The notes beneath the pieces are model-generated. The model ran no database searches and was not told where the DNA came from. It saw only the letters and a list, made by a program, of their open reading frames with translations. The translations under genes and the position numbers were made by a program. From Candidatus Altarchaeales archaeon (GTDB lineage Archaea; Altiarchaeota; Altiarchaeia; IMC4; SCGC-AAA252-I15), in contig WJJK01000007.1 of assembly GCA_014729705.1 (NCBI GenBank), forward strand, positions 1-7,615: a stretch of 7,615 nucleotides of DNA, written 5' to 3'. The first letter of the stretch is position 1. Each line of letters starts with the position of its first letter. Positions 1-4,550 of the stretch are shown here, in pieces.

Positions 1-872
1 CTTCCAACATGGGCATAGATACCTGCATTACCACCCCCGCCTGAAGCGTCAATACCGGCCCCACCATTTGAAGAACCTGTGGCTGATATACCGGCTCCGC
101 TTCCTGTATTACCTGCAGTAGCTACGATACCTGACCCTGAGGATCCCCCAACCGTCTGGATACCGTGTCCCGTATCGTTGGCCGTGATCTGGATACCATC
201 AGTGTCCTGCGCGATTATGTCAATACCAATACCACCGGTCGTATATATACCCGTACCACCAGTCTCTCCTGTAGCATTGATCCCTGATCCAGTCCCTTTA
301 CCAATAGAAGCCAACCCCGTACTATTGGTAGCTGTACCGGCAACATACGCACCATAAGTTGTACCGCGAGCATCTATAGCAGGGCCGGAGTCATTATCAA
401 TGTCTATGCCACCTCCGGCAGCACTCGAGTTAATACGCAACTGACTAAGAGTAAGGACTTGACCTGTTCCTGTAAGTATATCATTGAGATAGTCAGCTGA
501 TGTAGTGTTCCCGTCGATCTCTTGAACATCTACAGGAAGGGTGTCAGTGTCGTCTACCAGACCGCCATATACCTCTGCAGGCACGACCATGAACTCACGA
601 TGTACGGGTCGGGCTCCGGTTTCATAGACTGCGACTATTAGTCTACCTAAAGTTCCCGTATCCGTGGTATTTAAAGGAATACGGTACCACCCATTTTCAT
701 CATGAGTCGCCGATGTAGACTCATTCTTCTGTGCAAATGCTGCGCCATTCTTTGAGAGGCGCACATCCGCCTGACTAATTGTTAGGGCTTCTTCTGGGGT
801 ATAGCCATCTGTTGCGTCTACAAATGGACCCAAAGTTATAGTCGGGGATGTACTCTGTTCTAAATATTGCAT
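1..872 (-). CDS. Phage virion protein with conserved N-terminal module and glycine-rich repeats (C-terminus outside the window)
   Basis: I translated this gene from the ATG at 872; it stays open to the left edge (290 codons), so its C-terminus is missing. Residues 1-105 (begins MQYLEQSTSP, contains QADVRLSKNG and HREFMVVPAEVY) match by eye a module common at the start of phage and metagenomic virion proteins. Residues 106-137 are a linker (DTDTLPVDVQEIDG) typical of the same proteins. From about residue 152 to the edge there are about a dozen loose repeats of roughly 11 residues with a G-x-G-I-x-A/T core (GSGINATG, GTGIYTTG, GAGISATG, GAGIDASG). Such repeats suggest a beta-helix or beta-roll shaft (inference). 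The start is supported by GGAGAGG six bases upstream. It follows gene 911-1480 after 38 nt, so it is probably co-transcribed. No signal peptide or membrane segment is seen. Likely a tail or fibre component; the exact role is unknown. Confidence 0.85.
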   Translation of the reverse strand, partial: MQYLEQSTSPTITLGPFVDATDGYTPEEALTISQADVRLSKNGAAFAQKNESTSATHDENGWYRIPLNTTDTGTLGRLIVAVYETGARPVHREFMVVPAEVYGGLVDDTDTLPVDVQEIDGNTTSADYLNDILTGTGQVLTLSQLRINSSAAGGGIDIDNDSGPAIDARGTTYGAYVAGTATNSTGLASIGKGTGSGINATGETGGTGIYTTGGIGIDIIAQDTDGIQITANDTGHGIQTVGGSSGSGIVATAGNTGSGAGISATGSSNGGAGIDASGGGGNAGIYAHVG

Positions 873-878
873 AGCCTA

Positions 879-885
879 CCTCTCC
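879..885 (-). promoter_or_regulatory. Ribosome binding site for the gene starting at 872
   Basis: The minus strand reads GGAGAGG followed by a 6-nt spacer (TAGGCT) and then ATG at 872. This is a good Shine-Dalgarno match and fixes the start of the left-edge gene, whose stop codon lies outside the window. Confidence 0.7.
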
Positions 886-910
886 AAGGCCTACACACTA
901 ACCAAAACTC

Positions 911-1480
911 TTATGTCTTATTAAAATTGAAACTCAAAGTTGCGTTCGTGATACTCTGTGATCCGTCTACTTCCACGCGCAATAAACCACCTCTACTAAG
1001 AGATGTGCTACTCCAGTCGCTTATATCCAGATCCTGATTCTTTATACCAGAGATGATATGCGGGCCAGTCATACCGGCATGCATCTTCGTCGAAGGGGGA
1101 TAATCATTGTAGGTACCTTCGTAGATATTGAAGTAGATGGTGCCTGTCTCTTCAGCCATAACGCGCCAATCATTTAGCTGAAGATCAAAAGGCATCGTAA
1201 GATTACCCTTAGTGCCTGACGATACGGCACTCGATCCGCCCTCGACTACAAAATTGATAACACCTGTATAACCACCAACCTCTCCTTGAGCTCCCGTCAA
1301 ACCGATAGATCCGGTTTCACCTTGGACACCCGTATCTCCGCGGATCCCGGTCTCACCCTGTTGACCCGTTGGATAAAACCCTATCTTCACCCACTTAGCA
1401 TCTGAGGCGTAGTATTTGTAGCGGGACCCGAATGCTGTTTGATACTCTTGCCCATCAGTAGGGCTTATTGGAAAGGCCAT
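911..1480 (-). CDS. Short collagen-like phage fibre protein with C-terminal beta-sandwich tip
   Basis: 189 residues. The N-terminus (MAFPISPTDGQEY, then YKYYASDAKWVKIG to about residue 34) is a small motif frequent at the start of phage tail or fibre proteins. Residues 39-71 are about 11 Gly-X-Y triplets (GETGIRGDTGVQGETG). Residues 75-189 form a beta-rich domain with GGSSAVSSGTKG, a FNIYEGTYNDYPP segment and DWSSTSLSRGG. I recognise this pattern as the C-terminal domain of many uncharacterised phage and metagenomic virion proteins. I chose ATG 1480 over the longer ATG at 1519 because AGGAGA stands 5 nt upstream of 1480. The extra 13 residues (Trp- and Cys-rich, MWCTVTCW) have no ribosome binding site and lack family resemblance. 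Probably a trimeric fibre with a collagen stalk and a binding tip (inference). The stop is TAA. Confidence 0.88.
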   Translation of the reverse strand: MAFPISPTDGQEYQTAFGSRYKYYASDAKWVKIGFYPTGQQGETGIRGDTGVQGETGSIGLTGAQGEVGGYTGVINFVVEGGSSAVSSGTKGNLTMPFDLQLNDWRVMAEETGTIYFNIYEGTYNDYPPSTKMHAGMTGPHIISGIKNQDLDISDWSSTSLSRGGLLRVEVDGSQSITNATLSFNFNKT

Positions 1481-1485
1481 AGATA

Positions 1486-1491
1486 TCTCCT
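1486..1491 (-). promoter_or_regulatory. Ribosome binding site deciding the start at 1480
   Basis: AGGAGA on the minus strand, 5 nt before ATG 1480. It moves the start of the collagen-like gene downstream of the longest possible ORF (ATG 1519, which is preceded by ACCCCTTT and has no Shine-Dalgarno match). Confidence 0.85.
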
Positions 1492-1531
1492 GCGGCCAAC
1501 ACGTGACCGTACACCACACATAAAGGGGTGT

Positions 1532-1551
1532 TTATGAAGAGATTATCAAAT
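1532..1551 (-). promoter_or_regulatory. Candidate phage promoter, copy C of a shared intergenic motif
   Basis: Minus strand ATTTGATAATCTCTTCATAA. It shares the core ATAATCT-x-TT-x-ATA with copies at 2172-2191 and 3866-3885. It begins right after the T-tract of the terminator at 1552-1596 and ends 51 nt before the start codon at 1480. That is where a promoter restarting transcription for 911-1480 and 1-872 is expected. No convincing -35 box is seen, which resembles late phage promoters that rely on a -10-like element. Promoter function is inference. Confidence 0.5.
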
Positions 1552-1596
1552 CCTAAATAAGAAAAGAGCTGCAAGCATAATAACTTGCAGCTCTTT
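1552..1596 (-). terminator. Intrinsic terminator after the 1634-2110 gene
   Basis: A perfect 13-bp stem (AAAGAGCTGCAAG at 1563-1575 against CTTGCAGCTCTTT at 1584-1596) has an 8-nt loop. On the minus strand the second arm runs into TTTTCTTATTT, a good U-tract. It lies 37 nt past the stop codon at 1634 and directly upstream of motif copy C. On the plus strand the stem is followed only by TTTCAATTCT, so minus-strand termination is the natural reading. Confidence 0.88.
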
Positions 1597-1598
1597 CA

Positions 1599-1626
1599 AT
1601 TCTAATTTAGACACTTAATTTAGAAT
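1599..1626 (-). repeat. AT-rich hairpin just past the stop of the 1634-2110 gene
   Basis: The minus strand reads ATTCTAAATTA, a 6-nt loop, then TAAATTAGAAT: 10 of 11 positions pair with one A-A mismatch. The same bases also contain a direct repeat, TCTAAATTA twice, 4 nt apart. It begins 7 nt after the stop codon and is followed 2 nt later by the terminator stem. It may protect the 3' end or help terminator folding; the function is not visible. Confidence 0.55.
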
Positions 1627-1633
1627 CAGATAT

Positions 1634-2110
1634 CTACTCCTCTTTTACGAGAGGAAGAAGAACCTCCATCTCACCCACGCTAATCTGTTCCGGGAAGTCA
1701 TCCAACGGGATTTCATAGAAATCAATTGCAGTTTCTTCACTCAGGATAGTATTAACACCCTCTATAGATTTCTCATATTCATCGCTTAGGGCGTCTATTT
1801 CCTTCCTAAACTCCTCGTTATCACGTAGACCTTGATAAACGTTGTCTTTAAGGATGGGGTTGCCCTCGTCGTCTTTATCAGCGTACTTCTTACACAAATC
1901 GATCCTTTTCTGCTCATACTCTGATACGGGCTTCATCGCTTCCTGGATAGACTCTACTTCATCCTTGATGCGCCTACTATTTTTTGCTATACCGTATGCA
2001 AAACGACGGCTGAGCTTTGTAGGAGCCTCCTCTGTTCCATCTTTACTGATTCTTGCAAGAATAGCATTGATGGCAAGTACCTCTGACTTCTTCAAAGTCT
2101 TCTCTGACAT
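1634..2110 (-). CDS. Small acidic helical phage protein, DUF1617-like
   Basis: 158 residues from ATG 2110 (MSEKTLKKSEVLAIN). The product is charged and mostly helical. Its N-terminal third is basic (TKLSRRFAYGIAKNSRRIKDEV, about residues 31-52), followed by a long Glu/Lys helix with likely coiled-coil character (53-122). In the middle, ADKDDEGNPILKDN, and at the end, DFYEIPLDDFPEQISVGEMEVLLPLVKEE, follow the pattern of phage DUF1617-type proteins, whose function is unknown. This assignment rests on pattern memory, not a search. It is the only non-fibrous product in the window and probably has its own transcription unit, with motif copy B upstream and a strong terminator downstream. A role as chaperone or assembly factor for the neighbouring fibres is possible but only guessed. 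Stop is TAG. Confidence 0.85.
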   Translation of the reverse strand: MSEKTLKKSEVLAINAILARISKDGTEEAPTKLSRRFAYGIAKNSRRIKDEVESIQEAMKPVSEYEQKRIDLCKKYADKDDEGNPILKDNVYQGLRDNEEFRKEIDALSDEYEKSIEGVNTILSEETAIDFYEIPLDDFPEQISVGEMEVLLPLVKEE

Positions 2111-2116
2111 CCTCAT

Positions 2117-2122
2117 CTCCTT
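2117..2122 (-). promoter_or_regulatory. Ribosome binding site deciding the start at 2110
   Basis: AAGGAG on the minus strand. It touches an in-frame ATG at 2116 (spacing 0, too close) and stands 6 nt before ATG 2110 (ideal). The true N-terminus is therefore MSEK rather than MRMSEK. Confidence 0.85.
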
Positions 2123-2138
2123 TATATAATGTTATGAG

Positions 2139-2169
2139 GTATAGTATGTCTATGTCTATACTTTAACAA
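2139..2169 (-). promoter_or_regulatory. Weak sigma70-like promoter overlapping a small palindrome
   Basis: The minus strand has TTGTTA (2169-2164), a 17-nt spacer and TACTAT (2146-2141), each 4/6 to consensus. The spacer contains GACATA repeated (TATGTC twice on the plus strand, 2145-2156). The arms GTATAG (2139-2144) and CTATAC (2156-2161) form a 6-bp inverted repeat with an 11-nt loop. It could be a host-type promoter with an operator, or a chance match in AT-rich sequence. Confidence 0.25.
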
Positions 2170-2171
2170 TC

Positions 2172-2191
2172 CTATCAATAGATTATTAAAT
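2172..2191 (-). promoter_or_regulatory. Candidate phage promoter, copy B of a shared intergenic motif
   Basis: Minus strand ATTTAATAATCTATTGATAG, aligned without gaps to copies A and C around the core ATAATCT. It lies in the 92-nt gap between the collagen-like gene (stop at 2203) and the start at 2110, 61 nt upstream of that start. No terminator-like hairpin separates it from the preceding gene, so read-through from upstream is also possible. Confidence 0.5.
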
Positions 2192-2202
2192 GAGACTTTT
2201 CT

Positions 2203-3105
2203 TTATGCTTGTGTGAAATTTGTGCTCAGCTGTACAAAGTATCTGCTGCCATCAGCATACGAACTTAGGATATCATATACTCCGGTTTGGCCTGTAAGAG
2301 ATGTTTGAGTGCCGCTTGACCAGTAAAGGCCTGTGAATGTGGGTATTTGGTTCACATCGTAATCAATGATTAACGTAGTATTCGATCCAGCTATCCCGTT
2401 CGTGAAATAGAAGACACTTCCAGCCGCACCATCAGAGATTGTAACTTCTTGCTTTTTCCCGAGACTCCAATTGATTTCCTTATCACCAGTCATCGTACCT
2501 GCATCATACTGGAAAAAAGCCACCGCACCTGTGTCGCCCTGCACCCCTGTGACCCCTTGGTCTCCCAGACCTGTATCTCCTTGTGGGCCTGTATCTCCTT
2601 GAGATCCCGTACTTCCTTGTAGGCCTGTATCTCCCTGAGGACCAGTAACCCCGAGGCCTGTATCTCCTTGAGATCCTGTACTTCCTTGAAATCCCGTACT
2701 TCCCTGAGGACCTACCGCCCCTTGCGGACCTGTCTCTCCTTGGTCCCCCGCAGATCCCTGCACTCCTGTTTCACCCTGGATACCTTCAATACCTTTTACA
2801 CCTGTAGCTCCTGCCGGTCCCTGAACTCCAGTTTCTCCTTGTACTCCAAGAGCTCCAGAAGCCCCCTGCGCACCTGTATGCCCCCCAGGACCCGTATACC
2901 CTCCAGGACCCGTAGGCCCAGCAGCCTCCCCTACATTAGCTAACTCATGATAGACACCCAGCTCGTCCCGAAAAGCCAAACGATAAGTAGAACCGTCTTT
3001 CTGTATGGCTACCTGATTGTTCTTAAGACGATCAGGACCTGATCCTGAAAGGAGAGATTTCAGCTCAGCTATTCTTTTTATGTGCTTACGGCTATATGTT
3101 GCCAT
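2203..3105 (-). CDS. Long collagen-like phage fibre protein with beta-rich C-terminal tip
   Basis: 300 residues. Residues 1-60 are a basic helical head (MATYSRKHIKRIAELKSLL) followed by a short beta segment (GSTYRLAFRDELGVYHELA), likely the attachment end. Residues 63-193 are Gly-X-Y repeats, about 42 triplets, rich in GxTGxQG. They break register twice at an identical GDTGL-G step (residues 150-152 and 179-181). Residues 194-300 form a beta-rich domain ending GLYWSSGTQTSLTGQTGVYDILSSY and SRYFVQLSTNF. This resembles the recurrent phage tip pattern of Trp/Gly, then G-x-x-D-I-L-S, then a Tyr-rich strand and N-F. The start 3105 is preceded by TAGGATG about 10 nt upstream, overlapping the previous stop. 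Gene spacing is 11 nt, so it is co-transcribed with 3117-3845. Probably a trimeric fibre (inference). Stop is TAA. Confidence 0.88.
   Translation of the reverse strand: MATYSRKHIKRIAELKSLLSGSGPDRLKNNQVAIQKDGSTYRLAFRDELGVYHELANVGEAAGPTGPGGYTGPGGHTGAQGASGALGVQGETGVQGPAGATGVKGIEGIQGETGVQGSAGDQGETGPQGAVGPQGSTGFQGSTGSQGDTGLGVTGPQGDTGLQGSTGSQGDTGPQGDTGLGDQGVTGVQGDTGAVAFFQYDAGTMTGDKEINWSLGKKQEVTISDGAAGSVFYFTNGIAGSNTTLIIDYDVNQIPTFTGLYWSSGTQTSLTGQTGVYDILSSYADGSRYFVQLSTNFTQA
2587..2688 (-). repeat. 69-nt-period duplication inside the collagen-like coding region
   Basis: A 33-nt block at 2587-2619 recurs at 2656-2688 with a single C/T difference, a period of 69 nt. It encodes G-S-T-G-S-Q-G-D-T-G plus the following L/Q variation. 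The surrounding sequence is built from further copies of an 18-nt unit (CTGTATCTCCTTG on the plus strand). The near identity indicates recent slippage or unequal recombination, so stalk length is likely to vary among relatives. Confidence 0.8.
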
Positions 3106-3116
3106 CGATTTTCATC

Positions 3117-3845
3117 CTACGGCGTATCCTGGATAGTATCCTGATTATCGTCGATTATGTCTTGCCATGTATCCTGAGACTCATCAACAACATCCTGGAT
3201 GTACCCAGGCTCAATGACTATATAAGGAGGCTGAGCAGTGCCATCACTGCCGCGCGACCCTGTTTCTCCCTGTAAAACATCTCCAAGAGCTCCTGTCAAT
3301 CCTCCGACCCCAGTCACTCCTGCATAGCCTCGGAAACCATCATATCCTGTAACCCCTTGCCTCCCTGTAAATCCAGCAAGGCCCGAAGCCCCATACATCC
3401 CTCTAAGTGTGAAGTTTCCGTAACCTCTGTACACCTCTACATCGCTATCTACGATATCTCTTATACCAGTCAGTCCTGAAGACCCGTCTTGTGTCAATCT
3501 CACAAGTATAAGCGGGACCTTTCCCGACAAATCAGGAAACACTTTAATATTTCCATATCTCTTCTTCTTATAGGCCAGACTCGGTACAACCTCAAGAGTC
3601 CCGTATTTGTCTCTCACAATAAGCACATATATGACGTCTCCAAATTTATTGAAAAGACGTCTTGAAGTGCTGTTCACATATTTGCTCACCACACTCTGAA
3701 CATCAACGCGAAGATCATTGTAGTGGACCCATCTATCTTCCACTACAGTAGAGCCTCCCTTCACGTATACGACGTTGGCCCCATGTATAACGGGGTCTCG
3801 GGTGGTGGCTTTGAAATCATTATTTTTCTTAGTTTTTAGGCCCAT
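3117..3845 (-). CDS. Collagen-like fibre protein, paralogue of 3899-4549, with 11-residue C-terminal repeat
   Basis: 242 residues. The head (1-147) aligns along its length with the gene at 3899-4549. Shared features are an L-K-T/S-K start, an ATT motif, KGGSTVVEDRWVHYNDL against DAGSVVYDNKWISYEGL, VPL-x-LVRLTQDG against VPLVGLVLIQDG, and YRGYGNF against FNGFGNI. Residues 149-202 are collagen-like but interrupted (GASGLAGFTGRQGVTGYDG, GDVLQG). Residues 216-242 are two and a half copies of an 11-residue acidic repeat (IQDVVDESQDT). The start at 3845 matches the paralogue's N-terminus. The nearest purine-rich ribosome site (GAGAGGG) is about 15 nt away, unusually far. Motif copy A lies upstream. 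The head probably docks onto the virion and the Gly-X-Y part forms a trimeric stalk (inference). Stop is TAG, 11 nt before the next gene. Confidence 0.85.
   Translation of the reverse strand: MGLKTKKNNDFKATTRDPVIHGANVVYVKGGSTVVEDRWVHYNDLRVDVQSVVSKYVNSTSRRLFNKFGDVIYVLIVRDKYGTLEVVPSLAYKKKRYGNIKVFPDLSGKVPLILVRLTQDGSSGLTGIRDIVDSDVEVYRGYGNFTLRGMYGASGLAGFTGRQGVTGYDGFRGYAGVTGVGGLTGALGDVLQGETGSRGSDGTAQPPYIVIEPGYIQDVVDESQDTWQDIIDDNQDTIQDTP
3120..3200 (-). repeat. Eleven-residue tandem repeat at a protein C-terminus
   Basis: Residues 216-242 read IQDVVDESQDT, then WQDIIDDNQDT, then IQDTP: a [I/W]QD[V/I][V/I]D[E/D][S/N]QDT unit of 33 nt. The hendecad spacing with paired hydrophobic residues fits a short coiled coil or stacked acidic turns that could hold a trimer together, or bind metal through the Asp residues (inference). 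Confidence 0.75.
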
Positions 3846-3862
3846 AATTACTGTTTAGGCCC
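3835..3862 (-). repeat. Nine-bp direct repeat across the start codon of 3117-3845
   Basis: GGGCCTAAA occurs on the minus strand at 3862-3854 in the leader and again at 3843-3835 at codons 2-4, a 19-nt period. The upstream copy directly follows AGAGA. It could be a small leader duplication or a translational control element; it may be chance. Confidence 0.35.
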
Positions 3863-3865
3863 TCT

Positions 3866-3885
3866 CTATTAAGAGATTATTTTAA
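3866..3885 (-). promoter_or_regulatory. Candidate phage promoter, copy A of a shared intergenic motif
   Basis: Minus strand TTAAAATAATCTCTTAATAG, core ATAATCT at 3880-3874. It lies in the 53-nt gap between 3899-4549 and 3117-3845 and ends 20 nt before the start codon at 3845. In this copy the 3' half overlaps a small palindrome (TCTCT at 3863-3867 and AGAGA at 3872-3876, 4-nt loop). That stem is too weak to be a terminator on the minus strand. See copies B and C for the comparison. Confidence 0.5.
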
Positions 3886-3898
3886 ACACGGGAGCAAC

Positions 3899-4549
3899 TT
3901 AATAGTAGAATTCCTTAAAAGGGATACGTATATCCCAACTAATTCCCGTGAGACCTTGAACGCCCGTCTCCCCTTGTGGAGCCGATGGGGTATATCCCGC
4001 TTCTCCCTGTACCCCAGTCTGCCCTTGCCACCCTGTAGGTCCTTTAGGACCTGTGTATCCTGGGATACCAGTAGCCCCATAAGCAGTACTATCAGGACCC
4101 GCGGATCCTGTTTTATCTTTATCTACGATGTTACCAAAGCCATTGAAATGAACAATGTTTGCTGGCTTTAGAGGTAAATATCCTGTATTAAGGTCATCTG
4201 TCCCGTCCTGGATCAGCACTAAACCAACTAGAGGCACCATGTCAAACAATGCAGGCGGAGGCACTGCCTTAAACGTAGTGTACCGTACGTGCGTACCCTC
4301 GAGAACCTTAATACCCTCATCGAGGTCTATTCCTATCATCAAAAAAACGGCGTTATTACGATTTTTAAAGAATCTTGTACGAGTACCTACGACGACACTT
4401 TGTATGTAATCATCAACCTTGAAAATTAACCCCTCATAGCTAATCCACTTATTATCGTAGACCACTGAACCAGCATCGATCTTAATCGAGCTTTCTGAGA
4501 AGTTTGGGACCGTCGTCGCCTGTATGGTATTCTGTTTTGATTTTAGCAT
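3899..4549 (-). CDS. Collagen-like fibre protein with conserved head domain
   Basis: 216 residues. Residues 1-142 form a head homologous to that of 3117-3845. It is probably beta-rich, with DNKWISYEGL, a hydrophobic strand AVFLMIGIDL and the end motif VPLVGLVLIQDG before FNGFGNI. Residues 158-202 are Gly-X-Y triplets (GIPGYTGPKGPTGWQGQTG) interrupted by YTPSAP. A 14-residue aromatic tail (ISWDIRIPFKEFYY) ends the protein, so unlike its neighbours it has no globular tip. The start ATG lies one base after the stop of 4551-6116 (TAG-T-ATG), with no clear Shine-Dalgarno, so translation is probably coupled to that gene. The stop is TAA. I infer a phage tail or neck fibre subunit; the head is not a family I can name. 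Confidence 0.85.
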   Translation of the reverse strand: MLKSKQNTIQATTVPNFSESSIKIDAGSVVYDNKWISYEGLIFKVDDYIQSVVVGTRTRFFKNRNNAVFLMIGIDLDEGIKVLEGTHVRYTTFKAVPPPALFDMVPLVGLVLIQDGTDDLNTGYLPLKPANIVHFNGFGNIVDKDKTGSAGPDSTAYGATGIPGYTGPKGPTGWQGQTGVQGEAGYTPSAPQGETGVQGLTGISWDIRIPFKEFYY

Positions 4550-4550
4550 A

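Noticed and set aside
79..357. Plus-strand Pro/Val-rich open frame
   Set aside because: It is the antisense of the glycine-rich repeat region (Gly codons read as Pro). It has no ribosome site and no family resemblance.
905..925. Possible fourth copy of the intergenic motif (TTTTAATAAG) ahead of the 1-872 gene
   Set aside because: It matches only the first half, lies in the last codons of 911-1480 (Asn-Phe-Asn-Lys-Thr) and lacks the ATAATCT core.
1481..1519. N-terminal extension of the 911-1480 protein from ATG 1519
   Set aside because: No ribosome site, atypical Trp/Cys-rich residues, and AGGAGA stands correctly placed for ATG 1480.
1842..2129. Plus-strand hydrophobic open frame opposite the DUF1617-like gene
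   Set aside because: Antisense shadow: Glu/Lys codons on the minus strand give Leu/Phe/Ser. The minus-strand gene has an excellent ribosome site and terminator.
2530..2900. CRISPR-like short repeats
   Set aside because: The 18-nt units are codons of Gly-X-Y triplets in a continuous reading frame, without unique spacers.
3863..3886. Terminator between 3899-4549 and 3117-3845
   Set aside because: The stem is only 5 bp (TCTCT/AGAGA), and the T-rich side lies on the plus strand, opposite to the transcription of all genes.
3877..4080. Alternative minus-strand frame over the end of the 3899-4549 gene
   Set aside because: It overlaps the collagen-coding triplets in another frame, has no start signal, and the collagen frame is clearly the coding one.
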